From the NCBI RefSeq assembly GCF_002094855.1, contig NZ_ARYN01000009.1:124001-188000 (forward strand): DNA of 64,000 nt. The letters are read 5' to 3'. Position numbers and translations under genes: made by a program. The stretch comes from Zunongwangia atlantica 22II14-10F7 (GTDB taxonomy: Bacteria; Bacteroidota; Bacteroidia; Flavobacteriales; Flavobacteriaceae). This document shows positions 18,299 through 25,664 of this stretch, one piece after another; within the stretch, counting starts at the first letter, position 1, and every line of letters begins with the position of its first letter. The notes under the pieces are model-generated. The model was not told the origin of the DNA and made no database searches. It saw nothing but the letters and a program-made list of their open reading frames with translations.

Positions 18299-18544
18299 TT
18301 ACCATTTTTTCAATGGGCATTTTTCTTTCGGCACTCTTATTTTGGCTGGTAAGTAACATTTACACTCACCGCAAAGCATGCCTTTTATTTCAATTATATT
18401 ATCACCGTCAAAATGGGCAATGCTTTTGCTGTATCTTTTCAATGGGCAAGCTTCGCAAATCTTTACACGTTCTTTTTCAGTTTCGGTAAGGGCAGCACCA
18501 GTTAAATGCTTCCCCCACCCTTTCATAATATTACTTATCTTCAT
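18299..18544 (-). CDS. Small Cys-rich, probably zinc-binding phage protein
   Basis: 81 aa with CEAC, CGECKC and KCPL clusters, spaced as in treble-clef or zinc-ribbon mini-domains. The basic C-terminus ends PKEKCPLKKW. It overlaps the preceding membrane-protein gene by 14 nt, so it is co-transcribed. Such small zinc proteins occur in Bacteroidota prophages next to early or head genes; I cannot name the function. Confidence 0.6.
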   Translation of the reverse strand: MKISNIMKGWGKHLTGAALTETEKERVKICEACPLKRYSKSIAHFDGDNIIEIKGMLCGECKCYLPAKIRVPKEKCPLKKW

Positions 18545-18830
18545 CTGTCTTGAAGAATTTGTAATTTTTTAAATCGGTATCATAAATACTTTGTTTATCG
18601 GTGCTTTCTATACTCCTATCTCGCTGATCACTTAATAGATAAAGACCAAATTTCACCATTTCATCTTGCACCTTCTTTTGGTTATTTACGACTTTATAGG
18701 GGTAATAAATTATAAGGTAATAAGTCATGTATATAATTGAAATATATGGTGTAACCAAAATGGTAAGTAAAGTGATAATGGCAAGCCAAAGAATGTTGTT
18801 ATATAATATATTTTTTTTCAGATTTTTCAT
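18531..18830 (-). CDS. Small membrane protein of the prophage early region
   Basis: 99 aa. Residues about 9-45 are strongly hydrophobic (ILWLAIITLLTILVTPYIS then IIYMTYYLIIYY), likely two membrane helices, with a charged C-terminal half. It overlaps the downstream Cys-rich gene. It has no recognisable family; a second holin or a superinfection-exclusion protein are possibilities that the sequence alone cannot separate. Confidence 0.5.
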   Translation of the reverse strand: MKNLKKNILYNNILWLAIITLLTILVTPYISIIYMTYYLIIYYPYKVVNNQKKVQDEMVKFGLYLLSDQRDRSIESTDKQSIYDTDLKNYKFFKTDEDK

Positions 18831-18834
18831 TTTT

Positions 18835-19164
18835 TTAATTTATTATAATTTCATTTTGAAGAAATTCAGTTATTTCTTCAATTATTTCTTGTTGTTTTTT
18901 TTCGTTGGTTGTTTTGAATTTTAATGCAACTCGAATTTCAATTTCTACCGTTTTTCCTTTTGTTTTGGTTTGAACTTTGCGCAACATTATGTTCATTACT
19001 TTACTTTTCGCCCAAGCGTTTGACCAACTTAACTCGCTGTATTTCAATAGTTTTTCTTTTATTTTTTTTGTCAATTGGATATCACCTAAATCATATTTTT
19101 TTTGACCTACAGAAACAAAATCAATGGCGTAATTATGGGGTAAAATTGGTACTATTTTTATCAT
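18835..19164 (-). CDS. Hypothetical small prophage protein
   Basis: 109 aa, basic, alpha/beta; no membrane segment or known motif. It overlaps the upstream HTH gene by 4 nt (ATGA-type coupling) and is followed 4 nt later by the membrane protein gene, so it belongs to the leftward early operon. I do not recognise the family. Confidence 0.5.
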   Translation of the reverse strand: MIKIVPILPHNYAIDFVSVGQKKYDLGDIQLTKKIKEKLLKYSELSWSNAWAKSKVMNIMLRKVQTKTKGKTVEIEIRVALKFKTTNEKKQQEIIEEITEFLQNEIIIN

Positions 19165-19385
19165 TTAATTTTTTCATTCATTTTTGATATTATTCGCCTT
19201 ACCGTGGTAGTGCTTATGCCGTATTTCTCGGCTAATCGCTGGTATTTTTCCATTTTAGTGCCTGATAAAGTGAAATAGACTTCGTAAATTTCTAATTGTA
19301 TTATGATGCTGGGTGAAATATGCCCATTATTCATCAACTTTACTATAGTGGTTACATTATTATTAATCAGTTGGTAATTAGTCAT
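19161..19385 (-). CDS. Small helix-turn-helix protein (sigma region 4-like)
   Basis: 74 aa. The C-terminal third, YQRLAEKYGISTTTVRRIIS, is a clear helix-turn-helix of the type found in sigma region 4.2 or in transposase/recombinase N-termini. The N-terminal 45 residues are helical. Its start overlaps the end of the sigma-like gene by 8 nt, so the two are probably made together. A two-subunit sigma factor (region 2 protein plus region 4 protein) is an attractive reading; a stand-alone repressor is the alternative. Confidence 0.6.
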   Translation of the reverse strand: MTNYQLINNNVTTIVKLMNNGHISPSIIIQLEIYEVYFTLSGTKMEKYQRLAEKYGISTTTVRRIISKMNEKIK

Positions 19386-19941
19386 TTAATTTGGGTGTGT
19401 ACTTTTTAATTATTTTTTCTATAGGGTGGTCACTTTTTATTTCAATAATTTCACCGTACATTTTTTTGATGCGTGAAAAGCACATACTTTCTTCAAAAAA
19501 TCGTTGAAAAATGAAGCGGTGAATAGGGTTATCAATTTTTTCTAAAGTGCTATTATATAGGTTTTTATCTTCAATCGCTTGGTGGTCATCTGGTGCATAA
19601 AGAATTTCATTTATTGTAACATCTTCATTTTCATCTTTCTCAAAGTCAGCAGAATAAGTTGGTATTTTATTTTCGCTTTTTAAAAATCGAATTAAATTAT
19701 TCCATACGGTGGTGTAAGCATAACTATAGAATTTAGAATGTTTGGATGAATCAAATTTTAAGCTTGCTTGGTGTAAATGCAAATAAGCTTCACTTATAAG
19801 TTCTTCACGTAGATGATGTGGGTAATGCAACTTACCTATAACGTGGTGAATGATTTTTTTACATTCATCGCTGTTTATATCAATTTTTTCGTTCAATTTA
19901 AGCGTAGTTAAGTGTAGGGTGAGTGCCTTGTTTGAGGGCAA
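19378..19941 (-). CDS. Sigma-70-like factor (region 2) of the prophage
   Basis: 187 aa from the ATG. Residues about 28-90 match sigma region 2: a helix with LREELISEAYLHLHQASLKF followed by FYSYAYTTVWNNLIRFLKS, the promoter-melting and core-binding part. A convincing region 4 is not visible in the rest, but the overlapping downstream gene encodes a region-4-like HTH. The ATG start overlaps the endonuclease gene by 44 nt; a TTG at 19896, one base after that gene's stop, is a plausible alternative start (protein beginning NEKIDINSDE). It is likely to direct phage gene expression, perhaps from the sigma70-like promoters at 18.1 and 21.4 kb. Confidence 0.65.
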   Translation of the reverse strand: MPSNKALTLHLTTLKLNEKIDINSDECKKIIHHVIGKLHYPHHLREELISEAYLHLHQASLKFDSSKHSKFYSYAYTTVWNNLIRFLKSENKIPTYSADFEKDENEDVTINEILYAPDDHQAIEDKNLYNSTLEKIDNPIHRFIFQRFFEESMCFSRIKKMYGEIIEIKSDHPIEKIIKKYTPKLND

Positions 19942-20467
19942 TTCTTAGATTATAGTAGTTCATTTTTAATTTTAATGAAGCTTCTTTGATGCAACTGTAT
20001 ATTTTACCACTTTCACTACATTTCACTGGCTTGGCGTTGCCGTTTTTACCAAGCATACTACCAACACTTTTGCGGTGTTTTGCTCTGAAAGACCATTTAC
20101 CATTTTTTCCCCCACCTCTTTGATTTAAAGACAATGGATTTGCGAGGAAATTCTCGTTTAGAAGTTCAATTTCTTTGGTGTAAGCTTCTTTTTCGCTGGT
20201 GGTAATAAGAATATCATTGCGTTTAAATGATTGATAGCCATATTGTTGCACGTTTGTAAGAAATTCGGTCTTTTTCAGGTGGTCAAGCTGGCTTGGGTGT
20301 GTTATTCCCTGCCCAATGTAATTTTCATAGCGGTATCTGTCTTTTGGGAATGCTGGATTGAAACTAAAAACACCGTAATAAATTTGTTGTGTTAAAGTGT
20401 TAATTGTCTGATAAACAACATAGTTTAGTTCATTTTCTTTAATTTTAAATTTTTCATTTTTTGCCAT
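19898..20467 (-). CDS. GIY-YIG-type homing endonuclease with NUMOD-like C-terminus
   Basis: 189 aa. The N-terminus has a GIY-YIG-like pattern, YVVYQTINTLTQQIYYG, with conserved-looking basic residues behind it. The C-terminal 70 residues contain a basic RAKHRKSVGSMLGKNG segment (NUMOD3-like) and KPVKCSESGKIYSCIKEAS (NUMOD1-like), the DNA-binding modules of phage-borne homing endonucleases. It probably nicks or cuts DNA at a specific site and spreads as a selfish gene, free-standing beside the sigma gene it overlaps. It is the first gene of the early leftward operon. Confidence 0.65.
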   Translation of the reverse strand: MAKNEKFKIKENELNYVVYQTINTLTQQIYYGVFSFNPAFPKDRYRYENYIGQGITHPSQLDHLKKTEFLTNVQQYGYQSFKRNDILITTSEKEAYTKEIELLNENFLANPLSLNQRGGGKNGKWSFRAKHRKSVGSMLGKNGNAKPVKCSESGKIYSCIKEASLKLKMNYYNLRIALKQGTHPTLNYA

Positions 20468-21226
20468 TTTAATTAGTTATTATTTATTGTGTTATGGCAG
20501 CTTTTTCGCTGCCTACACTTATAACTAGTTGACTAAATCAAAAAGGTCATTTTATTTTTAATTTGAAATGTTAAAATGTATTGAAAAGTAAATTGGTATA
20601 GATTTTTTCAATAATAAATGAATTGAAATAACGCTTTTTAAAAGCTTTTCAGAAACTTTTGGCATAAGATATTGGTAAGTTGAAGAAATGGTTGGAAATG
20701 GCTTGAATAAGCCAAATTGGATAGGTTTACACCTTTTTATGAATTAAATATTGAAGAACTATAGATTATTAAATTGAGATATTACTATTTTTAATTTTTT
20801 AATAGTTCTTATCCCTATCGGGAAATTGAGATAGTTTGTATATAATTTAATTATATCTAATAATTGAAATAAGAAGAAATAAGAAACTTTAATTACAAAT
20901 TGGTATAAGTTATTTAATTAAAAATTATAGTTCAATTGGAGTAATAAGAATAAGTAAATTGAGATAGTTTAAGTATTGTAATTAATTACATATATAAATA
21001 AGTTTAATAATTATATCTTCAATTGAGATAATGATATTAATAATAAATATAATTTCTATAAATAATATTCAATTGATAAACAGATTATAATATAAATAAT
21101 ACTACTTCAATTTTTACATATAATAATATTATATATATACTCTAATATATGTCTTATATATATCTAATTTTTTTTTTAATAATAATGTAATAAAGATGTA
21201 ATATAGAGTTTAGTGTAAAAGTATAT
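20468..21226. other. AT-rich non-coding region with short direct repeats
   Basis: About 760 nt without a credible gene. It contains a leader hairpin (GGCAGC/GCTGCC, 20496-20513), a lone GGTCA site at 20545, and four AATTGAGATA copies (about 20772, 20824, 20957, 21021); two of them sit in an identical 15-mer, AAATTGAGATAGTTT, at 20823 and 20956. From about 20980 to 21225 the DNA is almost purely A and T, as expected for a DNA-unwinding element next to iterons. Confidence 0.6.
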
Positions 21227-21336
21227 GGTCACGATAAAAACTAAAGTGGTCAGGATAAAAACTAAAGTGGTCGTGATAAAAAAGTATATGGTCACGATAA
21301 AAACTAAAGTGGTCAGGATAAAAACTAAAGTGGTCA
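21227..21336 (+). repeat. Five tandem 21-bp iteron-like repeats
   Basis: Units start at 21227, 21248, 21269, 21290 and 21311, with a sixth GGTCA at 21332. The consensus begins GGTCAsGATAAAAA and ends CTAAAGT; the third unit diverges in its second half. The 21-bp period (two helical turns) and the adjacent AT-rich DNA and winged-helix gene match replication-origin iterons. Translation of the array gives only a repetitive peptide, so I treat it as DNA binding sites. Confidence 0.8.
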
Positions 21337-21416
21337 TTTCTCACTCACATCACCAATTTCTTCAACCAGTCACCCTACTGGTAGCATTAAAATTGAAAAT
21401 CTTAACATTCACCAAG

Positions 21417-21446
21417 TTGTCAAATTGAAAAAAACAAGGGTATAAT
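21417..21446 (+). promoter_or_regulatory. Candidate promoter of the winged-helix gene
   Basis: TTGTCA (21417-21422), an 18-nt spacer and TATAAT (21441-21446) make a good sigma70-like promoter. Overlapping TTG and TATAATTG also come close to the host TTG/TAnnTTTG type. The start would fall near 21453, directly before the GGTC inverted repeat. Confidence 0.5.
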
Positions 21447-21466
21447 TGAGTTAACGAAAAAAAAAT

Positions 21467-21485
21467 GGTCGTTTTTAAAATGACC
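21467..21485. promoter_or_regulatory. GGTC inverted repeat, probable autoregulatory operator
   Basis: GGTCGTTTT and AAAATGACC arms (one mismatch) around a single T. The arms resemble the first half of the iterons. In iteron replicons the initiator often binds repeats in tandem to start replication and an inverted repeat in its own promoter to repress itself; the layout here is the same. Confidence 0.55.
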
Positions 21486-21512
21486 CACTATTTATTATTA
21501 AACAACTCAATA

Positions 21513-22472
21513 ATGAAAAATATAAACCTTAACAAATTAGAAATTATTAATAGTAAGTATAATAATAATCATTTTATTAAGTCTTATCCAATTTTAAACG
21601 AATTACCAATATCACCAGCTAAAATTAAATTACTTGAATTGATTTACTCGTATCAATCAAATGGGCAACAATTTAATATGAGTTACGCCAATATAAGCAA
21701 CATTCTAAAGATAAAAGTAAGCACAATTGGTACATACATTAATAATCTTAAAGAAGCTGGCTACATCACTACAACAACCATTTATAATGCCCAGAAACGA
21801 GGAAGCCTAACCATTATTAATTTAAATGTTGATTCAATTATAAGTGAAATTGAAAATATTATTAAACAATATGATGACCAACTAACCACCACCACAAATA
21901 ACCAACCAGCACCGAAAAATGAAATGGTTGAAACCCCAGCAAAACCAGCAAATGAAGAACCAAAACAAGAAAACCAACTGCAACCAGAATATGAAGCGGT
22001 AGAACAACCAATACAAGCCCCAGAAGAACCAACACAAGACCGCTTTGATGCTTTATTTCCTGAAGATGAAGATGATAATGAACATATTTCAATTAAGTCT
22101 GTAAATAGGGTAATAAATGATTCTGAAGATGCTGAAGAAAAAGAAGCCCTGAAATATGTTGAAGACTATGAAAAGGAAATGAATAGTATATCTGAAGATG
22201 AGCAATATTTAATTGATTTAATAAATAATGAAGATGGTGGTGTATTTTTTGACTTAAGTGTGTTATCAGTTGATGAAATTATTGAACATTATAACGATAA
22301 TTTAAATGATAATTTGAAAAATTCAACAATACTATTAAATGTTGTTGATCAATTAATTAATAAGGATATAATAACCAAGGTAACTGGTGAAGACTTTTCA
22401 ACTTATTTAATTCTAACTTCAGAAAAAAAACAACTTGAAAAGGTTGCCGAAATGGAAAAAGAACTGGTATAA
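21513..22472 (+). CDS. Winged-helix DNA-binding protein, replication-initiator-like
   Basis: 319 aa from the ATG at 21513 (MKNINLNKLEIINSKY). An upstream in-frame ATG at 21465 exists, but it falls at the operator-like inverted repeat just after the likely transcription start, so I prefer 21513. Residues about 25-95 are a winged helix (MSYANISNILKIKVSTIGTY recognition region, then a Tyr-Ile-Thr wing). Residues about 130-205 are a Pro/Glu/Gln-rich linker, and the C-terminus is acidic and helical. The iterons, AT-rich DNA and operator upstream suggest a replication initiator that autoregulates; a phage regulator is the alternative. Confidence 0.6.
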   Translation: MKNINLNKLEIINSKYNNNHFIKSYPILNELPISPAKIKLLELIYSYQSNGQQFNMSYANISNILKIKVSTIGTYINNLKEAGYITTTTIYNAQKRGSLTIINLNVDSIISEIENIIKQYDDQLTTTTNNQPAPKNEMVETPAKPANEEPKQENQLQPEYEAVEQPIQAPEEPTQDRFDALFPEDEDDNEHISIKSVNRVINDSEDAEEKEALKYVEDYEKEMNSISEDEQYLIDLINNEDGGVFFDLSVLSVDEIIEHYNDNLNDNLKNSTILLNVVDQLINKDIITKVTGEDFSTYLILTSEKKQLEKVAEMEKELV

Positions 22473-22496
22473 TTGAAGTAATAAATAACCAGTTAA

Positions 22497-22709
22497 TTGA
22501 GCATAAGAAGTGAATTAAATAAATTATATCCCAACATTCCATCAACCACAAAACGCATTGATAAGGTGATTGACCAAGGGCATTTAAAAAACTTCATTCA
22601 TTTAAATTTTGATCTCAATTTAATAACGCTGGTAAGGATTGAAAAGGATAAAATTAATTGGAAAAATATAAGTTTCAAGACTATTTATAATAAAAGTAAT
22701 AAGATGTAA
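22497..22709 (+). CDS. Hypothetical 70-aa prophage protein
   Basis: Starts at TTG 24 nt after the winged-helix gene (SIRSELNKLYPNIPSTTK), basic, no known motif. Its end is followed by a hairpin and a strong terminator, so it likely shares the rightward transcript. The lack of an ATG lowers confidence. Confidence 0.4.
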   Translation: MSIRSELNKLYPNIPSTTKRIDKVIDQGHLKNFIHLNFDLNLITLVRIEKDKINWKNISFKTIYNKSNKM

Positions 22710-22717
22710 TTTTGACA

Positions 22718-22781
22718 ATTCCCCCATCACTAATGATTGCCATTTCAGACATAATTTATTCGATTGAAACGGTGGGGGAAT
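22718..22781 (+). other. Long-loop inverted repeat downstream of the prophage operon
   Basis: ATTCCCCCA and TGGGGGAAT (9 bp, perfect) flank 46 nt. The GC-rich arms stand out in AT-rich DNA. It may be a structured 3' end or small RNA. There is no T-run directly after it. Confidence 0.35.
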
Positions 22782-22840
22782 AATTTAAATATTAAAGAGT
22801 TGAGTTAAGTTTAATTAATTCATTCATAATTTGTTGTTTG

Positions 22841-22868
22841 AACCCCCATAGAAATATGGGGGTTTTTT
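22841..22868 (+). terminator. Strong intrinsic terminator closing the rightward prophage operon
   Basis: AACCCCCATA, GAAA tetraloop, TATGGGGGTT, then a further TTTT: a perfect 10-bp stem with a GNRA loop. Confidence 0.9.
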
Positions 22869-23266
22869 AATGGGAAAACTTTAATGTTTACTAGCTATTT
22901 AGATATATAAATCACAAAAATATTATAAGCAAATCCCACACAAAACCCACACATCACATTTTTATGTTGAAGAAATGTCAGTATTTATGGGGTTTTTCAA
23001 GCTTTATAAATTTGCATGCGCAAAATTAAGAATTTGAACTAAAAATAAAATACAAACCACGATTATTTTATACTTACCATTATCGTCGCAAAATATCAGG
23101 TTTTTGCCAGACTGTTATGATATATTTTCTTAAACTATAATTAAAGTTTACTATTTGGACTTATTGCAATATTGCTATTAAGCTTGTAGATCCTTTTGCA
23201 TTTTAAATTTTTTATTATTTAATTTGTTTTAACCAAATTTTAACTTTCGTTATAAACCCCCGAATT
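22869..23266. other. Prophage-host junction region without genes
   Basis: About 400 nt with no credible gene and no tRNA. It contains TTTGC/GCAAA arms at 23011-23024 and C-rich repeats (CCCACACAAAACCCACACA, about 22936). Base composition and gene content change from phage to host here, so the right attachment site is expected in this stretch; its core cannot be fixed from one end. Confidence 0.4.
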
Positions 23267-23398
23267 ATGACTAACCAACAGGAAGAGGAGTACATGAACT
23301 CACTACATCCTTCCCGATCTGTTTTAGAACTAATCTATTATATAATGACGGTGATTTGTGTGGTAGGAATCGTATTTATTATTTTTCAGCTTTTTTAA
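23267..23398 (+). CDS. 43-aa single-pass membrane peptide
   Basis: ATG frame MTNQQEEEYMNSLHPSRSVL followed by one hydrophobic helix (YYIMTVICVVGIVFIIFQLF) that ends the protein. An acidic head and a C-terminal membrane anchor make a tidy small membrane protein. It precedes the SIMPL gene by 49 nt and may be its operon partner. The function is unknown. Confidence 0.55.
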   Translation: MTNQQEEEYMNSLHPSRSVLELIYYIMTVICVVGIVFIIFQLF

Positions 23399-23447
23399 AA
23401 AACTTAGTTCTAAAATTGCTAATTTTATGGTATAACCTCTTTATACT

Positions 23448-24173
23448 ATGAAATATCTAAGTGCAATCATTTTCTCCATAGCCATTATTATTGCTGCCTG
23501 GTTTTTAGGCAATTCTTACGTAGATAGAGCTAATCCAGATGGCACCATTTCGGTTACCGGTGCGGGTAGCGAAAATTTCACTTCAGATCTTATCGTTTGG
23601 GAAGGCCGGTTTAGCCAAATGAGCGAAAATCTTGAATCAGCCTACAACCAGCTTAATCAGGATAAAAATACCGTAAAAGATTATTTAATCGAAAAAGGAA
23701 TTAAAGAAGAGAATATCGTCTTTAATTCAGTACAAACTAACGAGCAGCGTGAACAAAAATATCAAAATGGAAATTACGTAGGTAGTATCTTTAAAGGTTA
23801 CCAGCTTTCACAAAGTGTGAAAATCGAATCGAATGATGTTGAATTGATCGAAAATGTCTCCCGAGAAATAACCGAATTACTGAATAAAGGCGTTCAGTTT
23901 AATTCTACTCCGCCTCGATATTATTACACTAAACTTGCCGATCTTAAAATTGAAATGATCTCTAAAGCCACTGAAGATGCACGAGTACGCGCTGAAAAAA
24001 TCGCAGAAAATTCTGGCGGAACTTTAGGTGAACTAAAAAGCGCTAATATGGGAGTTTTCCAGATCACAGGGCAAAATAGTGGCGAAGATTATAGCTGGAG
24101 CGGCGCCTACAATACTGCCGATAAACGTAAAACTGCAAGCATCACTATGCGTTTGGAATATGAGATTGAGTAA
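23448..24173 (+). CDS. SIMPL-domain (DUF541) exported protein
   Basis: 241 aa. An N-terminal membrane anchor or signal (residues 3-22) is followed by the SIMPL domain: TISVTGAGSENFTSDLIVWEG, a YNQLNQDKNTVKDYLIEKG helix and KATEDARVRAEKIAENSGG. DUF541 proteins (E. coli YggE type) are periplasmic or outer-surface proteins linked to oxidative stress and envelope homeostasis; the biochemical role is unclear. It is the first conserved host gene right of the prophage and is closed by a bidirectional terminator shared with the convergent decarboxylase. Confidence 0.88.
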   Translation: MKYLSAIIFSIAIIIAAWFLGNSYVDRANPDGTISVTGAGSENFTSDLIVWEGRFSQMSENLESAYNQLNQDKNTVKDYLIEKGIKEENIVFNSVQTNEQREQKYQNGNYVGSIFKGYQLSQSVKIESNDVELIENVSREITELLNKGVQFNSTPPRYYYTKLADLKIEMISKATEDARVRAEKIAENSGGTLGELKSANMGVFQITGQNSGEDYSWSGAYNTADKRKTASITMRLEYEIE

Positions 24174-24202
24174 AATTCTTATTTTAAGAATAATTATAAA
24201 TT

Positions 24203-24244
24203 AAAAAAGCTTCAGGTTTTACATGAACAACCTGAAGCTTTTTT
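24203..24244. terminator. Bidirectional terminator
   Basis: AAAAAAGCTTCAGGTT and AACCTGAAGCTTTTTT arms around an 8-10-nt loop serve both the SIMPL gene and the leftward decarboxylase/bshC operon. Confidence 0.9.
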
Positions 24245-24284
24245 ATTTCTATTTAATTCTGAAATTCTTTCAGAAAAAATAAAG

Positions 24285-25664
24285 CTATTTCATCGATTCT
24301 AAGATCTTATCGATATCATCTTCCGTAGTATCGGGATTGATAAAACAAAAACGAGCTATGGTTTCCTTTTTCCATTTTGTTGGTGTCACTAAAGCAAAAC
24401 CAGAATTATGATTTTTATACGTCCAATCTTTATATTGATCTGGTGTCCAATCTTTTCTTCGGAATAAAACTACAGACAAACTGGAAGGTCGTACCACTTC
24501 AACATGATCGCTGTCTTTTATTTTTTGTTCAGCTATTTTCGCCAGTTCGATTCCGCGTTCAATTGCCTGCTTATATTTATCGGTTCCGTGCATTGCCAAA
24601 GAAAACCATAAAGGCATACCTCTTACACGGCGCGTCAACTGAATTTGATAATCTGCCGGGTTAAAGCCCTGTGCGCCTTCATCTTTAAAGATTTCTAAAT
24701 AAGCTCCTTTTTGAGAATGTGCATTTTTCGCATGCTCTAAATTCTTATAGATTACCGCTCCACAATCGTAAGGAGAAAATAACCATTTATGAGGATCTAT
24801 TGTGATACTATCGGCTTTTTCGATTCCGTTGAATAAATGTCGAACCGAATTTGCGGCTAAAGCGCCACCACCATAAGCACAATCTACATGAAACCAAACA
24901 TTTTCCTTTTCGCAAACATCTGCGATAGAATCTAATTCGTCTATAATTCCCGCATTCGTTGTTCCGCCTGTAGCTACCACCGCAAATAAACGCTTTCTAT
25001 CTTTTTCTTCCAGCTCGTCGATTGCTCTACGGAGTTCTGCTCCTGTAATTCTTTCATCATGATTATCGATCATCACCACATCGGCATCGATCACTTTTGC
25101 CATCGCCTGTACCGAGCTGTGCGCACCATCTGAAGTCAATAACAACCCACGCACACTTACATTATCTGAAGATCTTCTTCGCCATTCTTCTCTTGCCGCC
25201 ACCATCGCAGATAGGTTTGCCGCCGTACCACCACTGGTAAAAACACCAAAAGCGGTATCTGGTAAACCAGTAAGCGAAACCAGCCATTTCATCGCCTGGT
25301 TTTCACAAAAAATTCCGCCGGCACCTTCCATCCAGTAAGCGCCATGAATACTGGAAGCCGAGGTTACCAAATCGAACATGATCGCGGCACGTGTTGGCGC
25401 AGCCGGTACAAATGCTAAATGCCTTGGATGATCGATAGGCACACAGGCTTTTACCAAGACATCTTTAAAAAGTTTAAAGGCATTTTCGCCACCAATCCCA
25501 TTTGGAGTGATGGTTTCACCAACTATTCGTAATAATTCGTCTTCTTTTTTAGGAGAGCCAAGCTCTGGCGTTACATTCGAGATACGATCTATGGTATATT
25601 TCATAACGTCCAGCGTCATTTCTACCAGATCCATATCTATCGTATGCATTTTATTTTGTTCCAA
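24285..25664 (-). CDS. PLP-dependent group II amino-acid decarboxylase
   Basis: 459 aa. The family signature is clear: FTSGGTAANLSAMVAAR for cofactor binding, HVDCAYGGGA for the Asp/Ala contacts, and TIDPHKWLF, where Lys (about residue 290) forms the Schiff base. Group II enzymes decarboxylate aromatic amino acids, glutamate, histidine or 2,4-diaminobutyrate; the substrate cannot be fixed from sequence. It is cytosolic. Its start overlaps the end of bshC by 14 nt, so it is co-transcribed with the bacillithiol gene, an unusual pairing with no known metabolic link. Confidence 0.9.
   Translation of the reverse strand: MEQNKMHTIDMDLVEMTLDVMKYTIDRISNVTPELGSPKKEDELLRIVGETITPNGIGGENAFKLFKDVLVKACVPIDHPRHLAFVPAAPTRAAIMFDLVTSASSIHGAYWMEGAGGIFCENQAMKWLVSLTGLPDTAFGVFTSGGTAANLSAMVAAREEWRRRSSDNVSVRGLLLTSDGAHSSVQAMAKVIDADVVMIDNHDERITGAELRRAIDELEEKDRKRLFAVVATGGTTNAGIIDELDSIADVCEKENVWFHVDCAYGGGALAANSVRHLFNGIEKADSITIDPHKWLFSPYDCGAVIYKNLEHAKNAHSQKGAYLEIFKDEGAQGFNPADYQIQLTRRVRGMPLWFSLAMHGTDKYKQAIERGIELAKIAEQKIKDSDHVEVVRPSSLSVVLFRRKDWTPDQYKDWTYKNHNSGFALVTPTKWKKETIARFCFINPDTTEDDIDKILESMK

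Noticed and set aside
21225-21428. 67-aa ORF across the iteron region
   Set aside because: Half of it is a translation of the 21-bp repeat (in-frame because 21 is a multiple of 3), and the rest is low-complexity; no protein-like features.
22869-23266. tRNA gene as attachment site
   Set aside because: No cloverleaf or 3' TTCGAAT-type arm could be found in the junction region on either strand.
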